Positions 19,414-28,801 of a stretch of DNA of 51,574 nt are shown in pieces. Below the pieces are notes generated by a model. It was given only the letters and a program-made list of their open reading frames with translations. It made no database searches and was not told the DNA's origin. Source of the DNA: Bacillus sp. 491mf (GTDB taxonomy: Bacteria; Bacillota; Bacilli; Bacillales; Bacillaceae_G); the NCBI RefSeq assembly GCF_900112415.1, contig NZ_FOLV01000026.1, forward strand, positions 1 through 51,574. Reading direction: 5' to 3'. Numbering within the stretch: position 1 is the stretch's first letter; every line of letters starts with the position of its first letter. Position numbers and translations under genes: made by a program.

Positions 19414-21198
19414 TTAAACTGTGTAACGCTCATCCTCTAATACTTTCGCCGCGATTTCACGCTTCTTCGGAATAACGTTAATTGGTGTGTGACGTGTTAG
19501 CTTACGAAGTGCAGATAACATCATGCGCAGCATGTCGCCATTTTCAACTGCGATAACTGTTTCTTTTGCGTCTGCTTCGATTTGGTTGAACGCTTCTTGG
19601 CAGAATACTTCTGTGTAAAGAACTTTTTGTTTGTTCTTCTCAAGGCCAGTTGCTTTGATTGCTTTTTCTGTACGAAGAACAGCTGATTCCATTGCGTATA
19701 AGTTATTTACGATATCTGCAATATTCACAAGAACTTCTTGCTCTTTGTCTAAGGCTTTACCGTATTTTTGAGCAGCTAAACCAGCAATCATTAAGCCGAT
19801 TTTCTTCGCATTTTTTACTAAATGTTTTTGAGCTGCCAATGGCTCATCGCCTACTTCTTCTGGCATCATCATCATTAACTCTTCTTGTAATTTTTGTGCT
19901 TCTTGTAAAAGTGGTAATTCGCCTTTCATTGCTTTACGTAGGAATGTTCCTGGTACGATTAAGCGGTTAATTTCGTTCGTACCTTCGAAAATACGGTTAA
20001 TACGAGAGTCGCGGTACATTCTTTCAATCTCGTACTCTGCCATAAATCCGTAACCACCATGGATTTGGACACCTTCATCAACTACGTAGTCTAGTACTTC
20101 AGAACCGAATACTTTGTTTAAAGAGCACTCAATTGCATATTCAGCAATAGAAGCTGCAACCGCTTTTCCGTCTTTTACTTCTTCTTCGGATAATGTGCTC
20201 ATACGGCTTTCAAATAAACCAACTGTACGATATACAGAGCTTTCTGCTGCATAGATTTTCGCTGCCATATTCGCAAGTTTCTCTTGAATTAATGGGAAAC
20301 GAGCAATTGGTTGTTTAAATTGTTGACGCTGATTTGCATATTGCGCTGAAATTTCTAACGCACGTTTTGAAGAACCAACTGTACCAACACCTAATTTATA
20401 ACGGCCGATATTTAAAATGTTAAAGGCAATAACATGACCTTTCCCAATTTCACCAAGTACATTTTCTTTTGGTACTAATGCATCTTCTAAAATTAATGTA
20501 CGAGTAGAAGAACATTTAATACCCATTTTCTTTTCTTCTGGGCCTGTAGATACGCCTGGGTATTCTCTCTCTACGATAAACGCTGAGAAATGTTCGCCGT
20601 CTACTTTTGCATATACAACAAATACATCAGCGAAGGCTGAGTTTGTGATCCATTGTTTTTCACCGTTTAATACGTAGTGTGTACCTTCTGCATTTAAGCG
20701 AGCCGTTGTTTTTGCGCCTAATGCATCAGATCCAGAACCTGGCTCTGTTAATGCGTATGCAGCTAACTTTTCGCCTGTTGCTAACGCTGGTAAATATTTT
20801 TTCTTTTGCTCTTCATTACCGAATAATACGATTGGTAACGATCCAATCCCGACGTGCGCACCGTGCGTAATTGCAAAGCCGCCTGCAAGAGAAAATTTCT
20901 CTGAGATTAATGCCGAACTAATTTTATCAAGACCAATACCGCCGTACTCTTCTGGCACATCAGCACCTAATAAACCAAGCTCGCCAGCTTCTTTTAATAA
21001 GCGAACAGAGCGATCAAATTCGTGTTGCTCTAAATATTCAAGCTCTGGCAATACTTCATTTACGATAAAATCTTCTGTCGTTTTCGCAATTAATTTATGC
21101 TCATCGCTATAATCTTCCGGCGTAAACACTTGCTCAAATGTAATATCATCAATTAAAAAGCTACCGCCTTTTACTGCACTTCCTACTGTTTTTTCCAT
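19414..21198 (-). CDS. fadE: Acyl-CoA dehydrogenase FadE
   Basis: FAD enzyme for the first step of fatty acid beta-oxidation. 594 aa: a normal acyl-CoA dehydrogenase core (about residues 25-420) with AYALTEPGSGSDA, WITNSAFADVF and IFEGTNEINRLIVPG, containing the presumed catalytic glutamate, plus a roughly 170-residue C-terminal extension seen in the long Bacillus FadE (YusJ) type. Start: ATG 8 bases after AAGGAGG, six codons inside the longest frame. Downstream of fadN-fadA, separated by 240 bases that hold a repeat relic. Confidence 0.95.
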   Translation of the reverse strand: MEKTVGSAVKGGSFLIDDITFEQVFTPEDYSDEHKLIAKTTEDFIVNEVLPELEYLEQHEFDRSVRLLKEAGELGLLGADVPEEYGGIGLDKISSALISEKFSLAGGFAITHGAHVGIGSLPIVLFGNEEQKKKYLPALATGEKLAAYALTEPGSGSDALGAKTTARLNAEGTHYVLNGEKQWITNSAFADVFVVYAKVDGEHFSAFIVEREYPGVSTGPEEKKMGIKCSSTRTLILEDALVPKENVLGEIGKGHVIAFNILNIGRYKLGVGTVGSSKRALEISAQYANQRQQFKQPIARFPLIQEKLANMAAKIYAAESSVYRTVGLFESRMSTLSEEEVKDGKAVAASIAEYAIECSLNKVFGSEVLDYVVDEGVQIHGGYGFMAEYEIERMYRDSRINRIFEGTNEINRLIVPGTFLRKAMKGELPLLQEAQKLQEELMMMMPEEVGDEPLAAQKHLVKNAKKIGLMIAGLAAQKYGKALDKEQEVLVNIADIVNNLYAMESAVLRTEKAIKATGLEKNKQKVLYTEVFCQEAFNQIEADAKETVIAVENGDMLRMMLSALRKLTRHTPINVIPKKREIAAKVLEDERYTV

Positions 21199-21289
21199 GA
21201 AAAATTCCTCCTTCATATTTTCATAGGCAGCTTCTCTTGTTCTAAGAGAAGCTAGCCTTCTTTTTTCCTACCCTCTTGTTTCATCTGCT

Positions 21290-21425
21290 TTTTATCTATA
21301 TAAATCTGTTTTGTTTATTCACCGTATAATGTGAAACAAAAGATGACCGCACCTTGCTTTCTCCCTTTGTTTTAAAACTCTTGCACGTGACAGAAATGGG
21401 CCCTAACCGTTCCCGTTCTGAGCGA
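21290..21425. repeat. Dispersed CTGACCGCTCC-family repeat, copy C
   Basis: GCTTTCTCCCTTTGTTTTAA, CTCTTGCACGTGACAG, CCCTAACCGTTCC; lies between fadA and fadE. Confidence 0.65.
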
Positions 21426-21438
21426 GTCGCTTCCACTT

Positions 21439-22614
21439 TTATAGTAATTCAAACACTCCAGCAGCACCCATTCCGCCGCCGATACACATTGTTACAATAC
21501 CGAATTGCTCATTGCGGCGTTTCATCTCATGAATAAGAGATAATGTTAATTTTGATCCTGTACAGCCAAGTGGATGTCCAAGGGCAATCGCTCCGCCGTT
21601 TACGTTTACTTTTTCTTCATCTAGTCCAAGTTCGCGAATAACTTGGATTGATTGCGATGCGAATGCTTCATTTAGTTCAAATAGGCCGATATCAGATAAT
21701 TCTAAGCCTGCTAATTTTAATGCTTTCGGAATCGCTGCAATTGGACCAATTCCCATTACTTCTGGCGGTACACCAGCGACTGCAAAGGAACGGAATTTCG
21801 CCAGTGGCTGTAAGCCGTCGCTTACTGCTTTTTCACGATCCATTAATAGTACCGCTGCTGCGCCGTCACTCATTTGTGATGAGTTACCAGCAGTTACACT
21901 GCCGCGCACATTAAATGCTGGGCGCAGTTTTCCAAGTACTTCTAACGTCGTATCTGCTCTTACGCCTTCATCTTGCGCGAACACAATTGTTTCTTCTTGC
22001 AGCTTGTTATTTGCCGAAATAGTGCGAAGCGTTACATCAACAGACACTGTTTCATCAGCAAACTTTCCTTCTGCTAATGCTTTTGCTGCACGTTGATGAC
22101 TTCTTACCGCAAATGCATCTTGCTCCTCGCGGGAAATGCCATATTTTACAGCGACTTGTTCAGCAGTATGTCCCATGCCCATATAATATTCTGGAGCCGC
22201 TTCAACAAGGCGACTATTCGGACGAACAACGTGCCCCATCATTGGTACTAAACTCATTGATTCAGCGCCGCCTGATAATACCGACTCTGAATGACCAAGC
22301 ATAATACGCTCTGCACCGTAAGCGATACTTTGCAGACCTGAAGAACAATAGCGGTTAATCGTAATAGCTGGAACGTCATAAGAAAGTCCTGCTAGTCCGC
22401 CGATATTACGCGCCATATTTAAGCCTTGCTCTGCTTCTGGCATCGCACAGCCAAAAATTAAATCATCAATTGGACCGTCATAGTTATTTGCACGTTTTAA
22501 CGTTTCTTTTACAACTAATGCTCCTAAGTCATCAGGACGCACTGTATTTAATGATCCTCTCTTCGCTTTCCCAACAGGCGTTCTTGCTCCTGCAACAATA
22601 ACAGCTTCTCTCAT
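21439..22614 (-). CDS. fadA: Acetyl-CoA C-acyltransferase (thiolase) FadA
   Basis: Thiolytic cleavage step of beta-oxidation. 391 aa with acylated cysteine C90 (NRYCSSGLQ), the GGAIALGHPLGCTG histidine motif and the C-terminal base cysteine in VTMCIGGGMGAAG. Start at the ATG 7 bases after AAGGGGGAAG. It lies 15 bases downstream of fadN, so the two are one transcript. Confidence 0.97.
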   Translation of the reverse strand: MREAVIVAGARTPVGKAKRGSLNTVRPDDLGALVVKETLKRANNYDGPIDDLIFGCAMPEAEQGLNMARNIGGLAGLSYDVPAITINRYCSSGLQSIAYGAERIMLGHSESVLSGGAESMSLVPMMGHVVRPNSRLVEAAPEYYMGMGHTAEQVAVKYGISREEQDAFAVRSHQRAAKALAEGKFADETVSVDVTLRTISANNKLQEETIVFAQDEGVRADTTLEVLGKLRPAFNVRGSVTAGNSSQMSDGAAAVLLMDREKAVSDGLQPLAKFRSFAVAGVPPEVMGIGPIAAIPKALKLAGLELSDIGLFELNEAFASQSIQVIRELGLDEEKVNVNGGAIALGHPLGCTGSKLTLSLIHEMKRRNEQFGIVTMCIGGGMGAAGVFELL

Positions 22615-22629
22615 GAACAATCTTCCCCC

Positions 22630-25011
22630 TTAGTTACGTAATGGTTTTCCTTTTACAAGCATGTGTTGCATTCTTGCTTGTGATTTCATTTCGCTCACTA
22701 AACTAATAAACGCCTCGCGTTCAATATCTAATAAATATTGCTCATCCACTTCTGTTCCGTATGGGACTTTTCCACCAGCAATGACATATGCGAGTTTTTT
22801 CGCAATGTGCAGATCATACTCGGAAATGTAGCCGGATAAATGCATTGCTTCTACTCCAAGCGCAAGCGTTGCATATCCTGTTTCCCCAACAACTGGAATC
22901 TTTTTACGAATCGGTGCTTTATAGCCAGCTTCATATAAAGCAAGTGCTTTTTGTTTTGCATCGTATAGTAAGTGATCACCATTGACACTAATGCCATCTT
23001 TATCGCCTAAGAAGTTATGAGAAACTGCTTCTTGCGCAGATGTTGAAACTTTCGCCATCGCTACTGTTTCAAACACTTTGTTTGCGACTTTTTGCAGATC
23101 AAACTCAACACCATTTGCCATTTTGTTCAGGTGTTTAATGTATAACTCTTTGTTACCGCCTCCGCCAGGGATTAAACCAACACCAACTTCTACTAATCCC
23201 ATATATGTTTCACTAGAAGCTTGAATACTAGCTGCCGGTAAGCAAACTTCTGTACCGCCGCCAAGTGTCATACCGTAAGGCGCTGCCACAACTGGTTTTG
23301 AGGAGTACTTCATTTTCATCATTGCATCTTGGAAGTTTTTCACGACCCACTCAATTTCAAAGTAGTTGTCATCTTGTGCTTCCATTAAGATCATCGCAAG
23401 GTTTGCACCTACGCAGAAGTTTTTCGATTGGTTCCCAATAACAAGCCCTTTATAATTCTTCTCTACTTCATCAACAGCATAGTTAATCATTTGCGTAATA
23501 TCCATGCCAATTGCATTGCTCTTAGAATGGAACTCTAAGCAAAGAACGCCGTCCCCTAAGTCAATTAAGCTTGCACCGCTATTTTTCTTTAATACGCCAT
23601 TTTTCTCTTTCAATTGTTTTAGAGAAATTGCTTTTTTATTACGAACGATTTGTTTGTACTCACCGTTATCATAGTAATAGCTCTCGCCATTATCATGTTT
23701 ATAGAATGATGTAACACCGTTCTCAATCATTTCTTTTACCCAATTTGGAACAGCCAGGCCGTTCTCTTCCATCTTCTGAACGGACTTCTCAACACCAATT
23801 GCATCCCAAATTTCAAACGGACCTTGCTCCCAGCCGAAGCCCCACTTCATCGCATTATCAATTGCGACAATATCATCAGCAATTTCTTTCGTAAGCTTTG
23901 CTGCATATAGAAGAGTTGGTGTAATAATGTTCCATAATAATTCACCAGCGCGGTCTTTTGCATATACAAGCGCTTTCAATTTATTCGCTAATCCTTTTTC
24001 TTGTTTACTTAACTCAACAGAAGCTGCTTTTAATTTTTTACGCGCTTCGTATTCCATCGTTTCAGGATTTAACTCTAAAATCTCTTTTCCTTGTTTTAAG
24101 AAGAAGCCTTGACCTGTTTTACTTCCAAGCCATTTTCTTTCTAACATGTCATGCATGAAAGCTGGTACTTTAAAGACTTCGCGCTCTTCTTCTTGTACAT
24201 TTTCATATACGTTATTTGCAACGTGAACGAATGTATCTAATCCGACAACATCTAATGTGCGGAACGTTGCGCTTTTCGGACGACCAATTAACGGGCCTGT
24301 TACAGAATCTACTTCTCCAACGCTATAGCCGCGTTTTACCATTTCTTGCAGCGTTACAAGTAGTCCGTACGTACCGATGCGGTTTCCAATAAAGTTTGGT
24401 GTGTCTTTTGCAACAACAACACCTTTGCCAAGTACATCTTCGCCAAATAATTTCATGAAGTCTAACACATGTGGATCTGTATCTTTTGTTGGTATAATCT
24501 CAAGAAGTTTTAAATATCGTGGTGGATTAAAAAAGTGCGTTCCTAGGAAATGTTTTTTGAAGTCATCTGAACGCCCTTCGATCATCTTTTCAACGGAAAT
24601 ACCCGATGTATTTGAGCTAACAATAGAGCCTGGTTTACGAACAGCTTCTACCTTTTCAAATACTTTCTTTTTAATATCTAAATTTTCAACAACAACTTCA
24701 ATAATCCAATCAACATCAGCAAGGCGTTCCATATCATCTTCCATATTGCCCGCTTCAATTAACGCTAAGTTTCCTTTTACTGTAAGAGGAGCTGGTTTTT
24801 GCTTTAATAACTTTTGCAGCGCTCCGCTACTGAAACGATTTCGTACACTTTTATGTTCTAATGTAAGTCCCTTCGCCTCTTCTTCCTTCGTCAGCGTTGG
24901 TGGTACAATATCAAGCAATAATGTCGGTATACCGATGTTAGCTAAATGTGCAGCAATTCCAGAACCCATTACCCCAGAACCAAGAACTGCAGCCTTTTTA
25001 ATTTGGAACAT
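22630..25011 (-). CDS. fadN: 3-hydroxyacyl-CoA dehydrogenase / enoyl-CoA hydratase FadN
   Basis: Bifunctional beta-oxidation protein of 793 aa: N-terminal NAD-binding domain with GSGVMGSG (11-18), HAD C-terminal domains, then an enoyl-CoA hydratase/isomerase-like domain at the C-terminus (GMTLGGGTEVCLPAAS and LIPGGGGNKELY). This order, dehydrogenase first, is that of Bacillus FadN (YusL). The ATG at 25011 follows GGGGGAGAATTGG; the longer frame would run through the operator upstream. First gene of fadN-fadA(-fadE). Confidence 0.97.
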   Translation of the reverse strand: MFQIKKAAVLGSGVMGSGIAAHLANIGIPTLLLDIVPPTLTKEEEAKGLTLEHKSVRNRFSSGALQKLLKQKPAPLTVKGNLALIEAGNMEDDMERLADVDWIIEVVVENLDIKKKVFEKVEAVRKPGSIVSSNTSGISVEKMIEGRSDDFKKHFLGTHFFNPPRYLKLLEIIPTKDTDPHVLDFMKLFGEDVLGKGVVVAKDTPNFIGNRIGTYGLLVTLQEMVKRGYSVGEVDSVTGPLIGRPKSATFRTLDVVGLDTFVHVANNVYENVQEEEREVFKVPAFMHDMLERKWLGSKTGQGFFLKQGKEILELNPETMEYEARKKLKAASVELSKQEKGLANKLKALVYAKDRAGELLWNIITPTLLYAAKLTKEIADDIVAIDNAMKWGFGWEQGPFEIWDAIGVEKSVQKMEENGLAVPNWVKEMIENGVTSFYKHDNGESYYYDNGEYKQIVRNKKAISLKQLKEKNGVLKKNSGASLIDLGDGVLCLEFHSKSNAIGMDITQMINYAVDEVEKNYKGLVIGNQSKNFCVGANLAMILMEAQDDNYFEIEWVVKNFQDAMMKMKYSSKPVVAAPYGMTLGGGTEVCLPAASIQASSETYMGLVEVGVGLIPGGGGNKELYIKHLNKMANGVEFDLQKVANKVFETVAMAKVSTSAQEAVSHNFLGDKDGISVNGDHLLYDAKQKALALYEAGYKAPIRKKIPVVGETGYATLALGVEAMHLSGYISEYDLHIAKKLAYVIAGGKVPYGTEVDEQYLLDIEREAFISLVSEMKSQARMQHMLVKGKPLRN

Positions 25012-25030
25012 CCAATTCTCCCCCTTATTC

Positions 25031-25050
25031 TTGAATGAATGCTCATTCAA
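25031..25050 (-). promoter_or_regulatory. FadR operator of the fad operon
   Basis: TTGAATGAATGCTCATTCAA, matching the Bacillus FadR site TGAATGA-N4-TCATTCA with all 14 arm bases. It sits 20 bases before the fadN start. FadR repression is released by long-chain acyl-CoA. Confidence 0.9.
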
Positions 25051-25231
25051 TTTTTCGACAAACGTCGCAATCAATGAGTGAGCCTCTACTAATAAATATA
25101 TGCTAACATCGAAATTTTCGCAATATATTTAAAAATAAAATTTTCTGAACTTATTTCTTTTTTCACATTTTGGGCATGATATGTAGTGAACTTCCTTTCT
25201 TCAAACACTTGTTCAAACGGAGGCATAACTT

Positions 25232-25378
25232 ATGGCTAAAATGAAGAGAAATCCATCAAAAGCAGGTATTAGCTCAACAAGCGTAACAGGAAATGCCGGC
25301 CCAGTTGATCGCGGCATCGAAAAAGGCCGCCAAGGAAATAATCAGCAATATAAGAAACAAAACATGGGTGAAAAATAA
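25232..25378 (+). CDS. yuzL: YuzL-family small protein
   Basis: 48-codon gene found by hand translation: MAKMKRNPSKAGISSTSVTG followed by NAGPVDRGIEKGRQG. The SKAGISSTSVTGNAGP core matches the YuzL family (about 50 aa, Bacillus). It has a strong Shine-Dalgarno (ACGGAGGCATAACTT-ATG). Basic and hydrophilic; function unknown. It is divergent from fadN, the same neighbourhood as in B. subtilis. Confidence 0.85.
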   Translation: MAKMKRNPSKAGISSTSVTGNAGPVDRGIEKGRQGNNQQYKKQNMGEK

Positions 25379-25461
25379 TAGTACAAATATAGACAGCGAA
25401 CATGGCATAATGAAAAATGGGCCATATCGCTGTCTATTTCATACATAAAAGAGGGTACATA

Positions 25462-26298
25462 ATGAAACGAACCATTACACTACTTGTTATTTCAGCTACA
25501 TTATTTATTGCAATGATTTTTTCTTTATATGAGCAGAGGCAAATCGTTAAAGCCAATCAGCCTGATATATCCGGGAAATATGGCGTGACCATTGATGCAA
25601 AAACAGGAGACATTTTATACGGAAAACGTGAACATGAACGTTCCTATCCAGCGAGTATAGCGAAAATGATGACCACCCTTCTATTGCTGGAGAATGTAAA
25701 AGAAGATGAAGAAATTACCGTGACAGAACATGCGGTAAAAACAGAAAGCCAAAGCAAAAAAATTACACTACACGCCGGAGAAAAATTAAAGCGCGATGAA
25801 GCATTAAAGCTCATGCTTGTCATTAGCGCCGATCCAATTGCCGAATCAATCGCAGAGCATATCGCCGGTTCCAAAGAAAAGTTTACAAAAATGATGAATG
25901 AACGCGCAAAACAACTGGGAGCAATACATACAGCATTTAAAAACGCAAGCGGAGCTGATGCACTTGGTAATAAAATTTCACCATACGATTTAGCACTTAT
26001 TACAAAAGAAGCATTAAAATACCCAATCGTGTTACAAGATATGAATACTATTCACACAACAGTGCACACATCTATGCAAACGAAAAAAATCGCAAACTAT
26101 GGACGTGAAGAACTGTACGCTGATTCACATGCGATTGGAAGCAAGAGCGGTCTTTCTGCACTAGCAGAATATACAGTCGTTACAATAGATGAAAAAGATG
26201 GGAAAAGAGTAATTAGTGTTGTGCTCTCTACTGGACGTAAAACAGTGTATCCCGATGCCAAGAAAATGGCAGAATACGCTTTTGAACAATTAAAATAA
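25462..26298 (+). CDS. D-alanyl-D-alanine carboxypeptidase-like penicillin-binding protein
   Basis: 278 aa, signal-anchor helix at residues 3-22, then a class A low-molecular-weight PBP domain (peptidase S11). Catalytic motif S65-I-A-K68 (YPASIAKMM) and K228-S229-G230 (GSKSGLSALAEY, in place of KTG) are present. The second motif reads S122-A-D124 where SxN is usual. It lacks the C-terminal amphipathic anchor of PBP5 types. Presumably trims peptidoglycan stem peptides outside the membrane. Start: ATG after GAGGGTACATA. Followed by a bidirectional terminator shared with proline dehydrogenase. Confidence 0.85.
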   Translation: MKRTITLLVISATLFIAMIFSLYEQRQIVKANQPDISGKYGVTIDAKTGDILYGKREHERSYPASIAKMMTTLLLLENVKEDEEITVTEHAVKTESQSKKITLHAGEKLKRDEALKLMLVISADPIAESIAEHIAGSKEKFTKMMNERAKQLGAIHTAFKNASGADALGNKISPYDLALITKEALKYPIVLQDMNTIHTTVHTSMQTKKIANYGREELYADSHAIGSKSGLSALAEYTVVTIDEKDGKRVISVVLSTGRKTVYPDAKKMAEYAFEQLK

Positions 26299-26332
26299 CC
26301 AAGGAAGTTTAAACTTCCTTGGTTATTTTTTA
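26299..26332. terminator. Bidirectional terminator
   Basis: AACCAAGGAAGTTTAAACTTCCTTGGTT with A and T runs on either side, between two convergent genes. Confidence 0.9.
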
Positions 26333-27240
26333 ACCATTCCTTTTAATACAAATGCTACGTTAGCTGGACGTTCTGCTAAGCGGCGCATGAAATAGCCGTA
26401 CCAATCATTTCCATATGGTACATACACACGCATTTTATATCCTTCTTTCACAAGCTCAAGTTGACGCTCTGTGCGAATGCCGTATAACATTTGGAATTCA
26501 AACTGATCACGCGAAATGTTGTATTCTTCAGCTAGCTTTTTTGTATATTCAATAATTGCATCATCATGTGAAGCAACCGCTGTATAATTGCCATTTAATA
26601 AGTGCGTTTTAATAATTTTTTTATAATTTTCATCTACATCTCTTTTTTCTGGGAATGCAACTTCCTCTGGCTCTTTATATGCGCCTTTTACAAGACGTAA
26701 ATTTGGTGTATACGCATTCAAATCATCTATATCTTTTTCAGTACGATATAAATATGCTTGAATTACTGTACCAACATTGTCATATTCTTCTTTTAACTTC
26801 TTGAAGATGTCGATTGTTTTCCCACAACGTGAATAGTCTTCCATATCAATTGTTACAAACACACCGTTTTCTTTCGCTGCATCTAAAATACGGCGCATGT
26901 TGTTCATAACTAGATTTTCTGAAATATCTAGACCCATAGATGTCATTTTTAATGAAAGCTGAGAATCTAGCTTTTCGCGACCAATTGCACGAATTGCTTC
27001 AATCGATTCATCCGCCATCTCATTTGCCTCTGCTTCGTTATCGACAAATTCCCCCAAATAGTCGATCGTAACACAAAGGTTTTGTTTGTTTAAATCTTTA
27101 ATGGCAGCTACTGCTAAGTCAATCGTTTCTCCCGCAACAAAGCGCCCCGCTCCAAAGCGTAAGCCGTACTTTTTCGCCAGTTTTGTTAACGCTTTATTTT
27201 TTGATAAAAACAGGAAAGAATTACGCATTAATTGTTCCAT
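26323..27240 (-). CDS. Proline dehydrogenase (YusM type)
   Basis: FAD-dependent oxidation of L-proline to pyrroline-5-carboxylate, in the monofunctional 305-aa form of Gram-positives. The (beta/alpha)8 barrel core is recognisable in VTIDMEDYSRCGKT, LRLVKGAYKEPEEVAFPEKR, VASHDDAII and FQMLYGIRTE, ending YVPYGNDWYGYFMRRLAERP with the substrate-binding RRxxE. Start moved to the ATG 8 bases after AGGGG. B. subtilis has yusM in the same position next to yuzL. The second enzyme, P5C dehydrogenase, is not in the window. Confidence 0.95.
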   Translation of the reverse strand: MEQLMRNSFLFLSKNKALTKLAKKYGLRFGAGRFVAGETIDLAVAAIKDLNKQNLCVTIDYLGEFVDNEAEANEMADESIEAIRAIGREKLDSQLSLKMTSMGLDISENLVMNNMRRILDAAKENGVFVTIDMEDYSRCGKTIDIFKKLKEEYDNVGTVIQAYLYRTEKDIDDLNAYTPNLRLVKGAYKEPEEVAFPEKRDVDENYKKIIKTHLLNGNYTAVASHDDAIIEYTKKLAEEYNISRDQFEFQMLYGIRTERQLELVKEGYKMRVYVPYGNDWYGYFMRRLAERPANVAFVLKGMVKK

Positions 27241-27574
27241 GTCTTTCACCCCTATGACTGTACTTTGTCTGTTTTTTACCCCTCTTCTAAATTATATCAC
27301 TCTTTAAAATTATTTGATACAAATAATTATTTTGATAATTAACATAATAATACGAGAATGTTTACATATCCGAATTCCAAAAGGAAAAACCATACAAAAA
27401 ATTTTTCGACATCCCGAAATGTTAAGGGGTGAATAGTCAGTTACATCTCTCAGTAATAAATTCGACAAATGGTTTGCGTCTTCCATCCTATAGCCAAGAC
27501 GAAGATACGACGTCGCTTTCATATGACAAATGAACATTATATAAAAATAATTCATTAGCATAATCGCTTTTTCT

Positions 27575-27635
27575 CTCTATATGTGACCAAAAAAAGGCCT
27601 GGCCGCTTCTTTGCACAGCCAGGTACCCTATTTTT
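27575..27635. repeat. Dispersed CTGACCGCTCC-family repeat, copy D
   Basis: AAAAGGCCTGGCCGCTTC and CACAGCCAGGTACCC; the arms GGCCTGGC/GCCAGG can pair. The 560-base gap 27241-27799 otherwise holds only A+T-rich sequence and copy E. Confidence 0.55.
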
Positions 27636-27694
27636 TTCCTATGTCTCAACTTATATATTCATTTTGATTTACTAACATTCAAACCTCTGCCATG

Positions 27695-27790
27695 GAGGAT
27701 ACAACATGATCGCTTGGTTTACACCTCGCACGGGGCAGGAAAAGGCACTGACCGCTCTCGCTCTCCCTTAAAAAGAAGGGCGGTTTTATG
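27695..27790. repeat. Dispersed CTGACCGCTCC-family repeat, copy E
   Basis: ACAACATGATCGCTTGG, CTCGCACGGGGCAGGAAAAG, GCACTGACCGCTCTCGC, ending AAAAAGAAGGGCGG. Confidence 0.6.
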
Positions 27791-27799
27791 TTTGCTTTC

Positions 27800-28045
27800 T
27801 TACTTCTTCTGTCTATGCTCGTCGTTCAACTTTTTGATTTCTGTAATTAACTGGACCATTTCTTCTTTCGCATCTGGATACGTTTCATTCCAATGCTTTA
27901 CAAGAGCTGGCATCGTTTTCGCGATATACGAATATAACGCCCATTTCTCTATCTTTTGCTTATATTCTTCATTGCTCTCTCCTAGTAACAGTTCTGTATA
28001 CTTCTCTAACAAGCCATCGAATTGTTCTTGAAATTTATCGCTCAT
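27800..28045 (-). CDS. Conserved small protein, DUF2573 (YusU-like)
   Basis: 81 aa, highly charged and helical: QFDGLLEKYTELLLGESNEE, then KHWNETYPDAKEEMVQLITE. It resembles the YusU/DUF2573 family of Bacillus; no function is known to me. The ATG is preceded by AGGGAGATCAAAAGA. It stands alone between repeat copies E and F. Confidence 0.7.
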   Translation of the reverse strand: MSDKFQEQFDGLLEKYTELLLGESNEEYKQKIEKWALYSYIAKTMPALVKHWNETYPDAKEEMVQLITEIKKLNDEHRQKK

Positions 28046-28136
28046 TCTTTTGATCTCCCTTTAGACTTTTTTATATTTAATATTAAAGAAATTGAAAGAT
28101 AGAAACAAATTTCCTATCCTACTTTTTTAAGTCATG

Positions 28137-28205
28137 CTATATAAATCCCTTGCACGGGGCAGGAAAGGGACCTGACCGCTCCAAGAACTCGCCCATCTAA
28201 TAAAA
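28137..28205. repeat. Dispersed CTGACCGCTCC-family repeat, copy F
   Basis: CTTGCACGGGGCAGGAAAGG, ACCTGACCGCTCC, ACTCGCCCATCTAAT. Confidence 0.65.
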
Positions 28206-28236
28206 GTGATTTTCAATTGTATTTATATATGAAATA

Positions 28237-28266
28237 AGAAGCAGCCTAATGTAGCTGCTTCTCTTA
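28237..28266 (-). terminator. Terminator after the DUF77 gene
   Basis: AGAAGCAGCTACATTAGGCTGCTTCT; the T run is weak. Confidence 0.65.
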
Positions 28267-28270
28267 CACT

Positions 28271-28573
28271 CTATAACTTCGATTGTACAGATTGTAATTT
28301 CTTCTCCATTGAACTAACTTTATCACGGCGATCATCAACGCGAATATTAGTTGCTACGCGGCCTGCACCTTTAGAAAACGGGACTTCATGCATTTGTTGA
28401 ATGACTTCAAATAATACTGGAAGTTCGCCTTCAATAATTGTATTCATCGGTGTTAATTGATATTTCACGCGATCTGCATTTTTCTCAAGTACTTTTTGTA
28501 TTTCTGCTACATATTCACTTACACTTGTAGTACCTGTTCCAACTGGAATAATGGTAACATCAACAATTGCCAT
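28271..28573 (-). CDS. Thiamine-binding protein of the MTH1187/DUF77 family
   Basis: 100-aa ferredoxin-like fold protein: MAIVDVTIIPVGTGTTSVSE at the start and YQLTPMNTIIEGELPVLFEV in the middle are typical of this family, members of which bind thiamine or hydroxymethylpyrimidine. Soluble and probably tetrameric (family knowledge). Shine-Dalgarno AGAGGTGAACAAAC. No thiamine transporter is nearby and no TPP riboswitch was seen upstream. Confidence 0.85.
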   Translation of the reverse strand: MAIVDVTIIPVGTGTTSVSEYVAEIQKVLEKNADRVKYQLTPMNTIIEGELPVLFEVIQQMHEVPFSKGAGRVATNIRVDDRRDKVSSMEKKLQSVQSKL

Positions 28574-28635
28574 GTTTGTTCACCTCTTTTATAGATTCCT
28601 TACCATTGTACAAGATTTTTTTCCTCTTTAAAAAT

Positions 28636-28732
28636 ATATCAGCGCTTTTTACAATATATCGGCGGAAATGCGGAATTTATCGGCGCTTCGACACAATATA
28701 AAGACTTCTCGACAACATACGCCATGAAACAG
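28636..28732. repeat. Dispersed GATATATC repeat, copy 3
   Basis: ATATATCAGCGC, TTTATCGGCGCTTCGACACA, ATATAAAGACTTCTCGACAA; same order as copy 4. It lies immediately upstream of the TrmB gene. Confidence 0.7.
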
Positions 28733-28801
28733 CTATACTTGTATTCCGATGAAGAGTTATTTATCCTTAAGACATAAGAATTTTTTCGTTCGGGAGGACT
28801 T

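Noticed and set aside
27310-27561. 83-codon minus-strand frame in the gap after proline dehydrogenase
   Set aside because: No ribosome site; A+T-rich codons at both ends; only the middle looks mildly protein-like.
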